From Torreya grandis (taxonomy: Eukaryota; Streptophyta; Pinopsida; Cupressales; Taxaceae), in the NCBI GenBank assembly GCA_037957365.1, contig JARHVA010004255.1:707001-771000 (forward strand): a stretch of DNA of 64,000 bases. Direction: 5' to 3'. Below, one piece after another: positions 1 to 15,169 of this stretch; the stretch's first letter is position 1; every line of letters starts with the position of its first letter. The notes beneath the pieces were generated by a model that searched no databases, was not told the DNA's origin, and worked only from the letters and a program-made list of their open reading frames with translations. A program made the position numbers and the translations under genes.

Positions 1-2660
1 AGGAACCTCCCCTTGATGAGAGGATAGATTAATGTCCTTTTGATGTGGTAAACCTACACATTTGGATGACTAATCTTCCTACTTTGGCTGATCAGACCTA
101 TTTTGTTTATCAGTATGCTGATTGACAAAATATTCAACCAATAATGTTCATTGAGAAGCCAAGTAGTTCCAAATAGGCTGGATATGTAAATTAACTCTTA
201 TTACATCCAAATAGCCTCAACCTTCTCATATGGACCCTCAATTAGAAATTTTGATGGTGTTTCAATAAGTCATACCTTCTTGATTTCCATAGTGCTCTCA
301 ATAAGATTGGGTTTTTTCTTAGCTACAAGTTATTTAAGATCATCAAGAAGCTATGTATATTCTACCCAATCATGGTCATTGTCCTCCATGGAAGGCTCTT
401 TATTCACCTTTTCATGTACTTGGCCCTCAACTTGGCAAAGCTCTCCAAGATCTTGAAATAACTTCATTTGTAGTTTCCAATCATATTTGTCGTCTTTATC
501 ATCTAGAACCACTACCTCTTCAATCTCTTATTATTTATGTATGAGGTCATCAAGATGGTGATATTCAAGCTCTAGTGAATTTGAGGGTGTTTCAAAATTA
601 GGTTGAGATATTAAGTCATGTTCAATAATAATAACTTTCATATTGGTCTCAAGAGAGTTTTATAGGACTACAACCTCTTTAGGGATAACTTGAAATTATT
701 TTTCACCTTAATAAAACATTCATCTTCATCTTGAGATGATTATCCATAAATTTTTGATTAGATTTAGAGTCTTATTTAAGTTCTTCCCTCTTCAAATGTT
801 TGTCATATTCCTTATAGATAGTTGTAAAAGAGTCTTCATCATGTTTTTTTCATACAAGAAGGCATTATTATACTTGTGAACACCAAAGGGAGTCCCCATA
901 ATGATTTCCTCTTATTAAATATTTAGGACATCTTGAGGACTCTAAAGTTTCATCTTAGTTATCATAACCTAACTTTGGTTCTCAAGATCTTTAAGATCTT
1001 CCATTTCCTCCTCCTTATTGGTGATACTAAGACTAGGAATCTTGAAATCATGTGACTTATCCCAATGAGGCTGCTAAGGAGGTATGTTTTCTTCAAGAAA
1101 TAGTTATAAATTATTATCAACCAACTTTTCGTATTTAGTTTCCCATACCATAGGTCCATCAAGGTAAAGGGTGATGGGGTGAGGACAAGATGAACTAGTT
1201 GGTAGAGGTGGAACATAAAACTCAAAATCATATTTATAATGAATTGTACAAGATTCTTTTTAAAGATCTTGATGGAGGGGAGGTGGAACTTAGGCTAAAA
1301 TAGCTTGGTTTTCTTCCTTCCATTTTACAATGACTTCATTGACATCTGATTTGGATTGAGGATTATTTTAATCAAGGGTAGATGGGGTGTGTTTATGCAT
1401 AAGATCTTATTTTGTCTCTAAACCTTCCATCATACCTTGACTTAGTAATTTCATCCTTGACTCTAAATATTAAATTTGTTTAGCTAAGTTCTCTTGGAAA
1501 AGTATTTCTTGAAGTTAATAGGAATATTCATGGGGATGAGGAATACAAGAGGGCTGACATGGAAAATAAGAGGTCTCTTCAGGAAGGGTAGGATGGTCTT
1601 TCATTAGATGAAGCTATCTCTCAAATTCCCACTCCTTATCTATGCTTTTAACTTCTTTCTTTCCCCATGATTCCATTACCTTAATCCAACTGAGGATGTT
1701 AAAATTAGGAGTCTCTTCTTGATTTAGTGATTCACTTTGAGGAGTGGATGAAGTGTTTATTGAACTTGGGATATCGTTAGGTTTAGACTCTCTACCTTGT
1801 CTCCAACTTAGGATTTCATAACTAGAGGTCACTTATTAAGATGGAGATGTAATGGGATAGGTCAATGAGGGCTTATATTCCACTTATTTTTTTGATGATA
1901 TGGATTGTTTCATCTTCTTATAAGCCAAATCAATTTGTCTATTAATATTTTCTTTAATAAGAAGCTTTCTCTTTTCAAATCTCTCTTCCAGTTGATTTAG
2001 AAAAGGATGAATTTGACAAGCATGATTGGGTTCATGAGTAAGAATCATGTCAGATTAATGTAAATGTTGGGTAAGTGTATATGAAGTTTGATAGGTTTGG
2101 TTAGGTTGCTTCTCATGAATTTTTAGTCTATCCTCTAAGGATTAAATTAGGCTACTCACATCTAGTATTTCAATTTTGAGCCTTTTCCTATTGGCTTTCT
2201 CAATAGTTCCCCACTCTCTTTTAACCAAATCTAATGAATATCTCACCTTATTAATGAAATGACTAATAATATCTTGACCATGTCCTCTTATTATGTCAAG
2301 ATCCAACATATACTTCTCATAGACCAAGAGTGTTTGCTTGAAATTTGAAATGGCCTAACTTGAGAAGTGGCTAGGTTGACTAGGAGCAAGATATGGGGAA
2401 GATTGATACAACTCATGACAAGGCTAGTTATAGGGCCAATAAGGATCATGATAGCATTGACAATGTTCATATCAAAATTGGTAAGAATCACACCAAGGTT
2501 GATAGGGAGTACCATAAGCTTGATATGTCTCACTAACTTGTGTAAAATAGTACTCAACACTGAATCCAACCATATAACTTCAAAAGGAAAACTTGGGCTA
2601 CTCGACTAGCAGATGTAACTTCAAATTTTCCATTGATACTAAGATAGATTCCTCTACATA
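1..2660 (-). pseudogene. Degraded retroelement gag-like coding region (partial)
   Basis: Read on the minus strand, this stretch gives broken but protein-like frames. A Tyr/Pro/Gln-rich segment lies at about 2,350-2,590 (for example YQAYGTPYQPWCDSYQF and YHDPYWPYN). It runs in frame into an open segment at 2,142-2,327 (VYEKYMLDLDIIRGHGQD) and is followed by an acidic, Ser/Gln-rich segment at 1,614-1,832 and further pieces toward base 1. Most stops are TAA or TAG where Gln would fit. The composition resembles the linker part of plant Ty3/gypsy gag proteins. I find no certain CCHC knuckle, protease or RT here; the rest of the element would lie left of the window. Identification as gag is inference. 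The longer minus-strand frame at 2,291-2,569 is out of phase with the protein-like reading and is treated as a shadow. Confidence 0.4.
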
Positions 2661-5600
2661 TTTATTTTTGAAATACAACACTAAAAATATTTCAACCTCT
2701 TAGACTAAGAGTCCCACTAGGAATACCAAAAACTATTGTCATCTGGATTTTCACCCATTGAGGAGATGTCTCAGATCTCCTCATCCAAGTGGGATAATTA
2801 AAACACCTCTAGTTTTTTGGGTAGCTTATTAATGAAGTGAATATCTAGATAGGGCTATCTCCTTTGATGTACAATTTTGAATCACTACTACAACTAAACT
2901 TTATGAGGGAAAAGGGAGAGAGAAAAATGAAAGCAAACTATTTTAAGGGAGGTGATACACCAAATAAGTTGATGACTTCCAACCAATTTCATGTTACACA
3001 TGAGAACAAAGGACTAACCAAACATACACTTCTCCAAACTACATCTTCTCACATCAATGTTACATCATGAGGTTGTGATGAATGTTTAGGCTAGGAAGGC
3101 TAGACAAGAGGCCTAGAATGACAATATTTGAATATACTAACTCACTCAACCTTAACACATCATAAAACACTTTATATGCCCTGCAAGAAGAAGCTTTCTA
3201 ACTATAAATAGGTGAGAGAATGAAATAAATATGCTAAGGGAACAACAAGTCATCACGAAGAAAAATAAATCATCCAAGTAAAACACACTATGAAAAATCA
3301 TAGAAGAGGTAAAAATTAGTAGTCTTATTGATCAAATGATATGAAAATTATTATGGATTCATCATACTCAAGTGGAGCATGAATTACAAAGGCCAAAATG
3401 GCTAATTCTTATAGCACTTGAGAGATAGAGAGGAGAAAAGGAAAGTATAAAGTTCACAAGGAAACTTTTAAAGATTATAAAATGAGTTATATATGCATGA
3501 TAAGAAGATGTGAAATGAACCATGTAAGGTCAAGAAGCAAAAGTTTCCATACAAGGCATGAAACTCTTTAAAAGTGGCATGAAACTCCTTGTGTTGGCTT
3601 AGAAAACTACCTTCATTATGCAAACGTATTTAAACATCCAAAAACTAACTAGGGATAGGTTTGATGATTGGAATGAGAGGGAAGGCTTTTAGATATGACT
3701 CTTCATGCATTTTTTTTAGTCCTACTCATCTGAAATCTCATAGAAGTGAGCCATCATTACCTATAATCTAAAAAACTCTTTTTCAGTCACCTTTCAAACT
3801 TGGTCTCAAAATTGGATTTATTTTTCCATGAAAATCCATGGGAGGGATTAGATGACACTTTAAAATAATCTCCATAGCCTTAAACTACTTAGGTAGACCT
3901 TAAAAAACCATCCACTTGGACTTTTCACACTTCTCACCATCATGTTCGCTATGCTAGTTTTAACTAACTGAGATGAAGTAGTTAGTAGGAACACTTAGGA
4001 GTTTTTATAAAGGAATAAATTGTAATGGGTAGTTATCTTAAGTCTCAAAATTCCCCTTCATGTGATTGTCATCTTCAGACTCTTAGAACTTTAAAAACAT
4101 ACAAAAAGGTCAAGAAAACCTTGTTTTATACCCCATATATACAATTTTGTACAACTCATCCTAATGGGGAGTATATTAAGAGATTATTATACAACCTCAA
4201 ATCAGAATACCAGGAAAAATATTCCATTTGAGCAGCTTTCTATCTCCATTTCCTCAAAATGGTCACTAGCAATGGTTTAACAAGAGTTTTAGCCTATTTT
4301 ACCCTCTTAAGGTTTATTCATGTATATTTGATGTTAAAATTCCAATCCAATTCCATAAATTTTTTTTTATGACCCTATCCATCTCATCCAAGCTTCTTGA
4401 ATCTCCATACAAAACATCAAAAGAGACATGAGCTTCCAAACCACTCTTATTAAGCTTATTTCTCGAATTTGTACATGCCTGAGTTGGTTTTGAGCCCAAA
4501 ATGAACTTTTCATAACTTTCCCTACAAGGTGAAATCCTTAAAAAAAATTAAAATTACCTCATAAATATGACCTAATAGTTTTAAATTCTCATCTCATGCA
4601 AAAATGGTCAATGACCTATGATTTGGGTTATAGCTATAGACCTTGCTTCTTAGGCTTACTTGCAATCTTAGCCACCTAGACAATACTATTGGGTTCCCTT
4701 ATTTTAGGTGTTTTTAATGTTTCAATATATTTTTTTCAACATTAAAAACCTTTTATAATTTTTTTTATATCCTATTCTATGTATCTATCACCTTTCCTCA
4801 AACCTATTAGTTTATGCACCTAGTGAAGTACCCTCTATATAAGACAAAATAGGGGTACTTACCCTATTTAATTAGACAAGGTGAATATTTTTAAATAATA
4901 TATAAGTGACTAGGACACTATATAAAATTTTTCAACTCTTTACCTTGTCATTTGACCCTTCAACTCTTCAAAATTCCAAGACTAACTATGTGAAATGGAC
5001 AGTGCCAAAAAGATTTTACCCTATGGACTAAGTGATGCATCTTTAGGGTCCTAAATTGAATTATTTTACACATCATGATAGTACTATGAGTATATTTTTA
5101 TTATTATAAATGTTTTTTAACCTTTAATCATCCCTCCAAACTTTTACATATTCTTCATAATCTCTACCTGCTCAAACTGAGTGTTACTCCTTGACTGTGT
5201 TCTTATTTTTGGAGTGTACCGATAGGTAGAAATGCATGGTTAAGTATTAAATATAGTTATTAAATACTTTATTAGGGTTCTATTTACCAAAATAAATAAT
5301 TTCCATGCTAATATAATTCATATTCATATCTTTATATGGTTTTAACTATTTGCTCAAGCTCATTGTCCCACTCAGTCACAACTGATTGTTTTTGTTACAA
5401 AATAGGGGTCCTCATGTAGGTTAATTTTCATGATTTAACCTAAAATACAAATTACAAAACATAATTATAACCCCATAGAGTAATTTTATATTTTTTAGGT
5501 ATATCTTCTCCATACTCAAGTTATGTTAACATTACAAGCAACATTTCCTGCCCACTACCTATAATAGTCATCTACAATTGGTTGTAGGTGCATATTGTCA

Positions 5601-7959
5601 AATGAGGGAGAATTTGAAGGTTTTTATAGGATAAAAACTCAATATGATAACCTCTCATTTTGGTCTTCATTCTCAACCAGTTTCACATTATACTCTAGTT
5701 TATTATGTTTTAGGTCTATAATAAAGAACACCTTTTCAAACATGCACCTTAGGTTGGCTATAGGTGAGCAATTATTTGAGAAAGGACACCTGTAAGTGTA
5801 TTTGGGGAACCAAAACACAATATATAATCCCTTGAAATGACCTCTAGATAATAATTTCTCTCTTTAACATATAACACCCTCCTACCATGGAGGCAAGGTC
5901 TAGTTTTCAACTTTAGGTGAATGGTCTCTTTTAGAATCAGACCTATAGGTGTCAATGAAGGATTTTAGTGTTTTTGTAGACAACTTTAAACCTTAAAACT
6001 TCCAACCTCCATTAGTGATCTACCATTAATATTTCATATAGATCTTTTCCTATGTAGGTGATACTATGAAAACACATTTATAAGCTTCAAAACACTTGAC
6101 AACCCTACTGTAAGATTTCAACAAAAAGCTTTAGGCACTTTATTTGCTCTTTTGGGGATTTGATCCCTAAATTAATCACTTGATTCTATAAGGTGATCCA
6201 CACTTTAATATGAAAAAATATATTTCCACATGAGTTTTCCATGATTTTACACCAATTATAGGACTTTAATAAAGGGTTAAATCATGTGCTTAAACACTTA
6301 AAAGGACTCCTCAACTCCTTGCTAAGCCATCTGTAAGTGGTTATTTCACTATGCAGGTAGTAATTAGGATTGATGGGTAGTGAGAATCACATTTTGTCTT
6401 AATGATTTATAGGCCTATATTAATGCCTTACAATGACCTCCTCACACTTCAAATGGATTAAAACCACCACCAAGAATTTTATCCTAACATGACATCATCA
6501 TTATATACTTGTGTTCACACATTGAAAGATATGTAGGTAGTGAATAATGAAATGGCCCCTGTACTAAGGAAACTACCTTCATAGTCACTTGGTCCTTTCC
6601 TCACTATATCTATATGGAATATTATGATGTTTCAAATCTCCAAACATTATTACACACTTCATTTTCAATGTTTAAAACCTATTATATGACTTATAGGTGC
6701 ACATTTCAATGATAAACTTTATGAAGGTGTTGTGTATGAATGTAACAACCCCCTTTTACACTCTTTGGAAGGAATATATTAATTTTTCCTACTTATAAAC
6801 ACTTTTAAGCCTATTATAACCTCAAATATAGATTCATGAACATACTAAATGGGTTCTACACACATGATCAACATGGCTGCAAGTGAGATTGGATAAAGGG
6901 CTGGCTATGAGGTGTTTATTATTGCATATTTGATCAAAACATGGTGATATGAGAATAAAAATTAAGAGAGCTGATAATATAGCCTTAAGACCTATGGGAA
7001 ACCATATTCCATCTACATGAGACCTATATAAGGAACTAACATTCTGCAAACAAGGAGAACTTTGACTAAGACATCACATGGTGACACCTTCTTGTAACAT
7101 GAGATAACTTACCCATCAAAATCCCATGAAACATGAAACCAAACATGAAGATAATATAATAATAGATCCAAATTATTCTAGAGCCAAAATAACCAACTAG
7201 ATTCTATGGACTAGTTCAAAATGGAAAAAAACATAGAGGGTGTATAAATAATGAGTAGTAAAACATAGTTAGCTTCATGAGGATGCTTCATAAAGCACAA
7301 GCCACCATTTTTCAAAATATTTTTATATAAATGAATATATATAATTTTAATTTCACCTCCCAAAGGATTTTTACCTAAAATTTCTCTAACTAACTATACC
7401 AAACATGAAGCCTTTGATCACTTCTACCTGTATAAAAGGGAAAGAAAGGAACAAAATGGTTTTGGGCATTTTTTATCACTCATAAAGTGTGTCAAGCCCT
7501 GATATGAGTGTGAGGAAGATAAATATATGTTTCATGATCTTATCCCATGTTTCACCTTCCCAAATGGGTTGGAAAAGTGCCAAACTCCCCTTTTTAAATT
7601 GATTACTTGATCTTTATTTAGATAACCTATAATTTTTAGATGGGATTGACATTCTTGATAGAGAATATAACCTCTTGGATGTTTGGAAGGAACTTATGAC
7701 ACTCAAAAACCTTGGGAAACATGCCACTTGAATTAATTAACCCTAAAATGACTCTAAAACACAAGGATTAATATAACTAAGACCAAGGATAATATACTAT
7801 TAAATAACATCAAAAGACCTATAACATACCCCATGTCAAAATATTAGACCCCTAAAACATCTTTAAAGTCAAGCTTTTACCAATAGGTGTCCCAATTTGA
7901 TTTTCATGATCAAATTTGGTCAACACTCTTTTAATATCTCAAGTTCTCATGTAGAGGTT

Positions 7960-7960
<1 letters not shown>
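2661..7960. other. No gene recognised; AT-rich repeat-like DNA
   Basis: Only short open frames (under 80 codons) occur here and none resembles a known protein. The sequence has the texture of old LTR or intergenic repeat DNA. A palindromic CTATAAATAG near 3,202 could serve as a TATA box on either strand but nothing else supports a promoter. I see no tRNA, no tandem array and no clear target duplications. Confidence 0.4.
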
Positions 7961-8880
<920 letters not shown>

Positions 8881-9808
8881 CACCTATATTGTGTTTTATG
8901 TGGAATTACCAAAGGAAAAAAACTGGCTAATCATGAAGGTAGTGATAGGTTATAAGTGATATGAACCATGGGTCATTGCAAGGGCTATTAGTAATTCATT
9001 AACTATTGTTTTTCATATTTTTAGTTTATTTTCTCCAAAGTTTCTTGTCACCATGATGAATATTGACCCTAGGAAGGTGTAACTCTCACACCTCAATACC
9101 ATTTACTTGGTTAAAAATTATATGATTTTATTTATACCCACTATAATGTGAAGGTTGAGGAAGGAAAAGACTTGATACAGACATGACAAGGTCAATGTGA
9201 ACACACTTGTTAGATTCTAAATGAAAAGAAATTACAAGGAAGGATCAAGGCCTAAAGATGTGATACAATTCATGATCATAGATCTTGATTAGGTAATTAA
9301 AAATGTGTTATTAAACAATAACACATTTCCTAATTTATTTATTCCATGTTTATATTTATTTTGGAGATCCCTTATAAAGGTGGCAAGTAAGGAAGTCATT
9401 TGGCATGGCTTAAATGATGAAGAGGGTCCCATATCTTCATCTAAAATATTTTTTTGTAACTTTTGTGTGAGAATGAGTAGTTTTGGATGAATATGTGGAG
9501 AATTAACCACTATAATACTTTGTGACCAACATTATGAGACATCTATGTTCCCATTGGTAAGCATGTCAAAATCTGAATTTTTTCATTTATGTCTATTGCC
9601 ACATGAGATGGAATGGTATATGAGTGGGAAGACCCATAAATGATTTATAAGGAAACCCATTATAAGGATAATGGAGAAATGTAAGTATGCATATGATTAT
9701 TTGTATTTGTCTCAAAAATCAGACTTTTATATGCAAATGTATTAGCATTATGAAAAGGAAAACATGAGAATTTTGAGCATGCACCAACATTTGGTGACAA
9801 GGATGAAG

Positions 9809-9912
9809 GTATGTATATATTTTTATTTTTATTGTTTATAAAAATTATACTTGTAAAATTGAACTCATACATTCATTAGAGAGAAAATTATGAGTTTTTT
9901 GATATATTATAG
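9809..9912 (+). other. Candidate intron (GT-AG, 104 bases)
   Basis: It begins GTATGTATAT and ends TATTATAG and is AT-rich with T-runs, as plant introns are. Removing it joins the reading frame upstream (codon ending at 9,808) with the one starting at 9,913 without a phase change. Splicing itself is inferred; an alternative 3' end at the TTAG at about 9,879 is possible. Confidence 0.45.
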
Positions 9913-10894
9913 CCCCTATCACATTTTGAAAATGCTCATAGTGGGGAACTCTTTATACATGATAAAAGATGGGAGAGAATAAGAAAGGTACCTCACCCTC
10001 TCATGTTTTAAGGGAAGGTTTTATTTGACATAAAATGTGCTATTTATATTCATAGATATATCGGTAAAGGAAAATCAATGATAGCATACATGACATACAT
10101 AAAAAGGTTCATGCAAGGAGGATTGCATCTACATGACACTTCTATCAGAGGTTTGATTCAAAATAAGTTCATTGTTATTTATTTTCTCCAAACTTGGGTG
10201 AAATTTTGGGGAATTTTTAAGGTTGGAAAGTCTAATTATATCCCTCTAATCATTAATTTTAAATTTTATTATGAAGAAAAGTATGCTTATATCAATTTCA
10301 AATTTAGTCAACATGAAAAATATGTGATATACATGTATGAAAAACTATTTTTTATGAGTGTTTGGAAGATATTGAGGAGATTTTGGAGTGTATCATTCAT
10401 ACATGGGATGATTGAAAATGGGAATACTTTTAGAAGGTTCATGCATTTCACAGAGATGATTATGTATGGTGAGTGATATGTCTTTGAAGTCTCACATCAT
10501 GGTAGGTACCTTGTTAGATTATTTTTTCATAGCTGGATAGTGATGACCTATCATTTGGGAGGTCTTTACCCATGGGATATCAAGGTAATAATATCCTCTC
10601 ATGTTTATTGTTGTAAATTTGGGTCACATAACACCCCCTTTGAAGGTATATGGGAAAATATTTTATTTATCTTCCCCTTGGTATTGAAAGGGATGGTTGA
10701 TTGGGAACATATGGGTCCTTTAAAAGGCTATGAGGGAACTTATATCACTTGGGAGAAACCTTAAAGAAAAAATAAAGTAGAATGAATAAGCCATTTCAGG
10801 ATTTATTTAATTAGGAAACATGTAAAGGTGGAAATTTCTTGATAATGTGTTTTAGGACACCTAATTGGATTTTGAAATTGCTTGAGGATAAGCA

Positions 10895-10912
10895 ATTTTG
10901 GGTGGGGAGGAA
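10895..10912 (+). other. Polypurine tract of an LTR element
   Basis: A purine-rich run (TTGGGTGGGGAGGAA) lies right after the decayed reading frame and right before TTTAATGACCTGATTTCC. That sequence looks like a mutated LTR start (TGTAATGACC type). The same layout, a G-rich tract then the LTR start, is seen in element B at 40,951-40,966. Confidence 0.45.
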
Positions 10913-12069
10913 TTTAATGACCTGATTTCCACATCATTTATGAGAATGTATTCAAGACCTTTAGTCTACTTTCCCCATAGAGCCAAGTATTATTTTTGGG
11001 GTTTTATTTTATTAATTAATTATAATTCCCTAGATAGTGATTTTAGTCATTTGTTCATATAACACAATTATTAATTGATTAGTAAAAAAATAAGTTTTTA
11101 CCTCTAAGTTATTTAATTGAAATAACTATTAAATTATTTACTAAAAGTAATTTTATTTATTATTTATTATTTAGGAAATTATTTAATATTATTTTTAGTA
11201 AAAAAAAGGAATGTCAGCTTATAAATGATCAAAGGCAAAGAGGAGATATGCTAAAATGTGGTAAGGAGAGTTAAGAAAGAGTACGTGGCCTTCCCAAGAT
11301 GGTTCAGCCCCACTTTTAAAGGTGAAATTACATGGTGGAGTTATCATCTGAGGGATATGATGAAATTTTATATTGTGATTCTTCATGATTAAATAAATAT
11401 TGGGATGCATGCCCAATAATTTTTTATAGTTTTTGGAGCTGATTATTCAACAAAATGGTGTCTTTTGATGCCACCTTTACAAAGGTAGATTTGATTATTG
11501 CCCTAGAGTGGGGGAAATTTCTTGGTGACTTGTTTGTGTGGATTTAATGGACAAATTGAGGTCTGATTGACCCATTTTAATCTATGGAATTTATTGATGA
11601 ATATTTTTGAAGTGTGACATTGACTTTCTATGTTATTTGGCAAGGTTTTCATGGTCTTTTTGAGTGGATAAATAAAAAATAAAATATGATTTATATATTT
11701 ATATTTTTTGGAATATTTTATGATGTTTTTAATTCATAAATTATGGATTTATGACTAATATTTAATATGCAAATTTTCCAAAGTGTAGCAACTTGACTAG
11801 GATTGAAGGTTTGATGTTTGAAAGGGTCTAAAACCCTAGTTGAAGGGTAAATATTAATTCTTATTTTTATAATAAATTTTGAACTAGAAAAAATAGGTTT
11901 TGAGAAGTATTTGATCACTTTAAAGTCCCAAAAATTTAATTGAATTTATGGGGATATTTTTGGTCATTTATTCATGATTTTTGGTAAGGATTTGAGTGAG
12001 AATTGGTAAATATTAAACTACTCTTTTATGTATAAAATTAGATATTTTTGACTGAAGTTAAATCTATTT
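10913..12069 (+). mobile_element. Candidate 3' LTR, cut by the copia insertion
   Basis: This follows a polypurine tract and starts with a TGTAATGACC-like sequence (first G changed to T). It contains AT-rich promoter-like sequence and no reading frame. It is interrupted at about 12,069 by the copia element and would continue after 21,757. No second LTR copy is visible in the window, so its far end and total length are unknown. Confidence 0.4.
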
Positions 12070-14849
12070 TTTTGGAAGAACAAAAAACTGATAGGGAGGT
12101 GAATTACTATAAAAAATCTTATTTTAATTCCATCTATCATTCATTAATCATTAAAATAAATTTGGAGATATAGCAATGCATAATCAATCATTCATATGAT
12201 GATGAAGTAGAAACATAACACATGAACACAAGATGTATGTGGGAAATGATAATTTGGGATAAAACCCACTAAAAAATAGCTTGTAATATAGGCATATAAT
12301 CAATGAATCAAAATTTTAGTGAGGTACCAATCTGATAAGGGGCACCAACCGATCACCAGTCAATAACCAACTTGTAAGAGGGTACCAAACCCCTAGATAA
12401 CTGAGAACCAACTCAGTCAATTGGAATATTTGATCACATATGGACAATTTTTTTCTCATTAAAATTTATATTATCACCTTCTTTTTCTCTTCTCACTCTT
12501 CTATCTCTCTCAAGCATCTTATTAGGCCTTCTCACTCAACTAACACCTTCTTTGGTAGAATTAGGTCATATGACCTTGATAAAAACATATAAAAATGAAA
12601 TTATATATTCATGAGATATTTATCACACCTATATCATAGTATTAAATCCATATAACTGGTTTCTAAAACTCTATATCATTCTTTTATATCCTTAATATTC
12701 TAACTAGTCAAATTAGGTGTATTAAACCTTCTCTTTATACTTAACTCTTGATATAACCCATCTTCATCAGAAAATAAAATATAAATACTTATATAAAAAT
12801 TGGAATATATAAAAAAACACATTTACAAATTGAATCACCCACTAAATAGGTTTTTCACCACCCATAAGGACCAAAACTACCATTAGGCCTAATATAGACC
12901 TAATGCAATTAAACCTTTTCAAAGCACACATTTCACCTTGATCACTTTGGAACACCATGATAATTAAAAAATGGATAAAAAAATAAAAAAAATTATTCAT
13001 TAAAAAAAATAATAATCTCAACTTAGGTACCCAACACCATTTATCTCATTTCACTCCTTGAGCTACATAATTAAGTCTATTCACAATTAGGCCTTCTCAT
13101 TGCCAGAAAGTATGTTTTAAAAATATGATGCATAAACTCAAATTTTACACATAACAAAAAAAATTACATGGATATAACCTATATGACATTATTTTCATAA
13201 CCAATTCCATTATATTTCTCAATAAATGGAAAAATACCTCAAACTAATCATCTTCATATGCTCACTCAAAACTGCACAAGGCTCTAAAAACCTAGTCAAG
13301 AGTCTTTGACTTTTCACACATTCATAGGAGTTTATAATGAATATAAATAAATTAAAAATAATATATGATATTTATACAACAAATTAATGTGCATTTTATT
13401 CTTAACATATATGCAGAAAGACACAAGAACATCATTCTCACACATACACAAGAAACTATGTAGAGCTCCAAAAACATAGTCATGAAAACCAAGTATTATA
13501 ACACATGTGGGAACACTTTCATGAAATTAAAATGTGATTATATGATAATTAATCCTCCTTATAAAATATATAAATATATATTATATAGTAAAATATCAAT
13601 ATTGGTATTACAGACCAATCTCATGTCTTCAACCTGCATAGACTTCATTGTGCTAGACATGTCACTTTAAGAACTTTTTTCTTGTATATGAGCATCACCA
13701 AATATTATATTAAATGGTTAATATATATATATATATATATATATATGTCTTTAAAAATAATCCAATGTATTTTTATCCATATCTAATCCACTAAAACCTA
13801 TCCCTAATCTCATTCTCACTTCCCTTTAGTTTTCTCACTATCTTCCTGATTAGGCTTATTTAGCGATAGGTCAAATTTCATGATAGGTTTAGGTATTAAA
13901 CCTAAATATAAACCACCATGGTAGTAATATATATGTATAAATTTTCATCCTCAAATAACTTTCATGATTTGACCTGGTCAGCCCTACCTACTACATCAAA
14001 AATCTTTGAAATAAAGCATTTCTTGTAGCTTCCACTTGCTCTTCTAATAGACCAATGTCAACTAGAGAAAATTGGGAGAGTCATATAAATGTTAAAATCA
14101 TAAAAATATTTCATAAATTAAATTTTGATCCATTTCCAACAAGATATTTCCTATTGGGTCATTATGAGGGTTTTAGGAGGGTTTAGACTACCTTCTATTC
14201 TTAGCAATCATTAATAAAATATTACCCCTAAACTCCAAAATAAATGATAGGAAATTTAATATATGATCCTTCCCTAAATACGATGATATTATTTTATCCT
14301 CATGAAATTTTTTCACATGCTAACCAACATAATAAAGTCCTTATCAGGTCTACAACACCTCATTTTATGTACATAAAAAACCTCAACACCAATATTCATG
14401 ATTTCTTATTTAGGCTATGACCTTAGACTTGGCCAAAAAAATGATACAACCTATCACACCTATAACAATTATATCATGATATTTATCACCTTGGAAAATG
14501 AACTTGACCTCTCATTAGCTCACATGAGGTCTCTTTTCCTAATAGGCCTTGAACTGCCAGTCATACTTAAACCTCAAAAATATATTGAAACCTCTTATAC
14601 TATTCTCAATAAACAATAATCATGTTATTAAACTTCATAACATACTCACGTAATTATAAAAATTCTCTCATAAGTCTTATGTAGCTATCCTCATCATGCT
14701 ACCAAGCATGTGCCTTCTCATTAGGTCTCTCAAGTACATGGCTCATGAACTCAACTTCAAGAACAACAAAGATAATTCAAAATTACATCAATGAAACTTT
14801 AATGACATCAATAACAGCTTAATGCATAAAGTAGAGCACATTATCAATA
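12070..14849 (-). repeat. Copia 3' LTR
   Basis: This matches 18,995-21,757 along its length. The outer end reads TTTTGGAAGAACAAAAAACT, against TATTAGAAGAAAAAACATTG in the partner, both from an ancestral TGTTAGAAG-type terminus. The inner end (CAATA) corresponds to CAACA at 21,757. It contains an (AT)13 tract at 13,721-13,746. The 62-codon frame at 13,482 lies in the LTR and is not considered a gene. Confidence 0.88.
13721..13746. repeat. (AT)13 microsatellite in the copia LTR
   Basis: Perfect AT alternation that is absent from the matching part of the other LTR (near 20,640), so it arose after insertion. Confidence 0.9.
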
Positions 14850-14866
14850 ATCTCCCCCTTTTATCA
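14850..14866 (-). other. Copia polypurine tract
   Basis: On the minus strand it reads GATAAAAGGGGGAGAT, directly before the 3' LTR start. This is a typical plant copia plus-strand primer site. Confidence 0.85.
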
Positions 14867-15169
14867 TTGATTCCAACCACTCATTGATGGTAATCACTCA
14901 AATAAGCTTCTCTTACTAGGATACATCTCCACCATATATATCAATATCCCCCTTTGATATTAATGACAAAGTAATACCTATAAAAAAATTCAATAAATAG
15001 GAATAAAATATCATATCAGTAAGCTCCCCTATCTCATTACATACCTCAAACATATTCTTCTTGATAAAATGAAATGACTCCCCATTTGACCTCACAACTT
15101 GTGCATTTCTTTCCTACTCTTTAGAGTTAAATAACCTCCTTATTATCTCCCCCTAGGATAACTTTTACT

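Larger units (their letters stand above)
8882..10913 (+). pseudogene. Decayed spliced coding region of unknown function, 3'-terminal gene of an LTR element
   Basis: A single frame can be read from about 8,897 to 9,808 with roughly nine stops, nearly all explicable as former Gln or Trp codons. It meets a consensus-like 5' splice site (AAG|GTATGT at 9,809) and, after 104 AT-rich bases, a 3' site (TATTATAG, ending at 9,912). The frame then resumes in phase 0 and stays open to 10,764 with only two internal stops: TAA at about 10,009, and TGA at 10,474-10,476 where YGE-stop-YVF suggests a former TGG. Open segments are 10,078-10,476 (132 codons) and 10,477-10,764. Such length is not expected by chance in DNA this AT-rich. 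After TAA at 10,762 the frame is still partly readable to a Gly-rich end (NFGWGGI) formed by the polypurine tract, as happens at the 3' end of retroelement polyproteins. I do not recognise a domain. It could be an extra (env-like or other) 3' ORF, or a captured host gene. Confidence 0.5.

Noticed and set aside
2948..2963. Possible primer-binding site (complement of TGGTGTATCACC) for the gag remnant at 1-2.7 kb
   Set aside because: Too many differences from TGGTATCAGAGC and no LTR boundary recognised beside it.
12065..12069. Target-site duplication for the copia element (TATTT versus TGATT at 21,758)
   Set aside because: Only three of five bases agree, too weak to claim.
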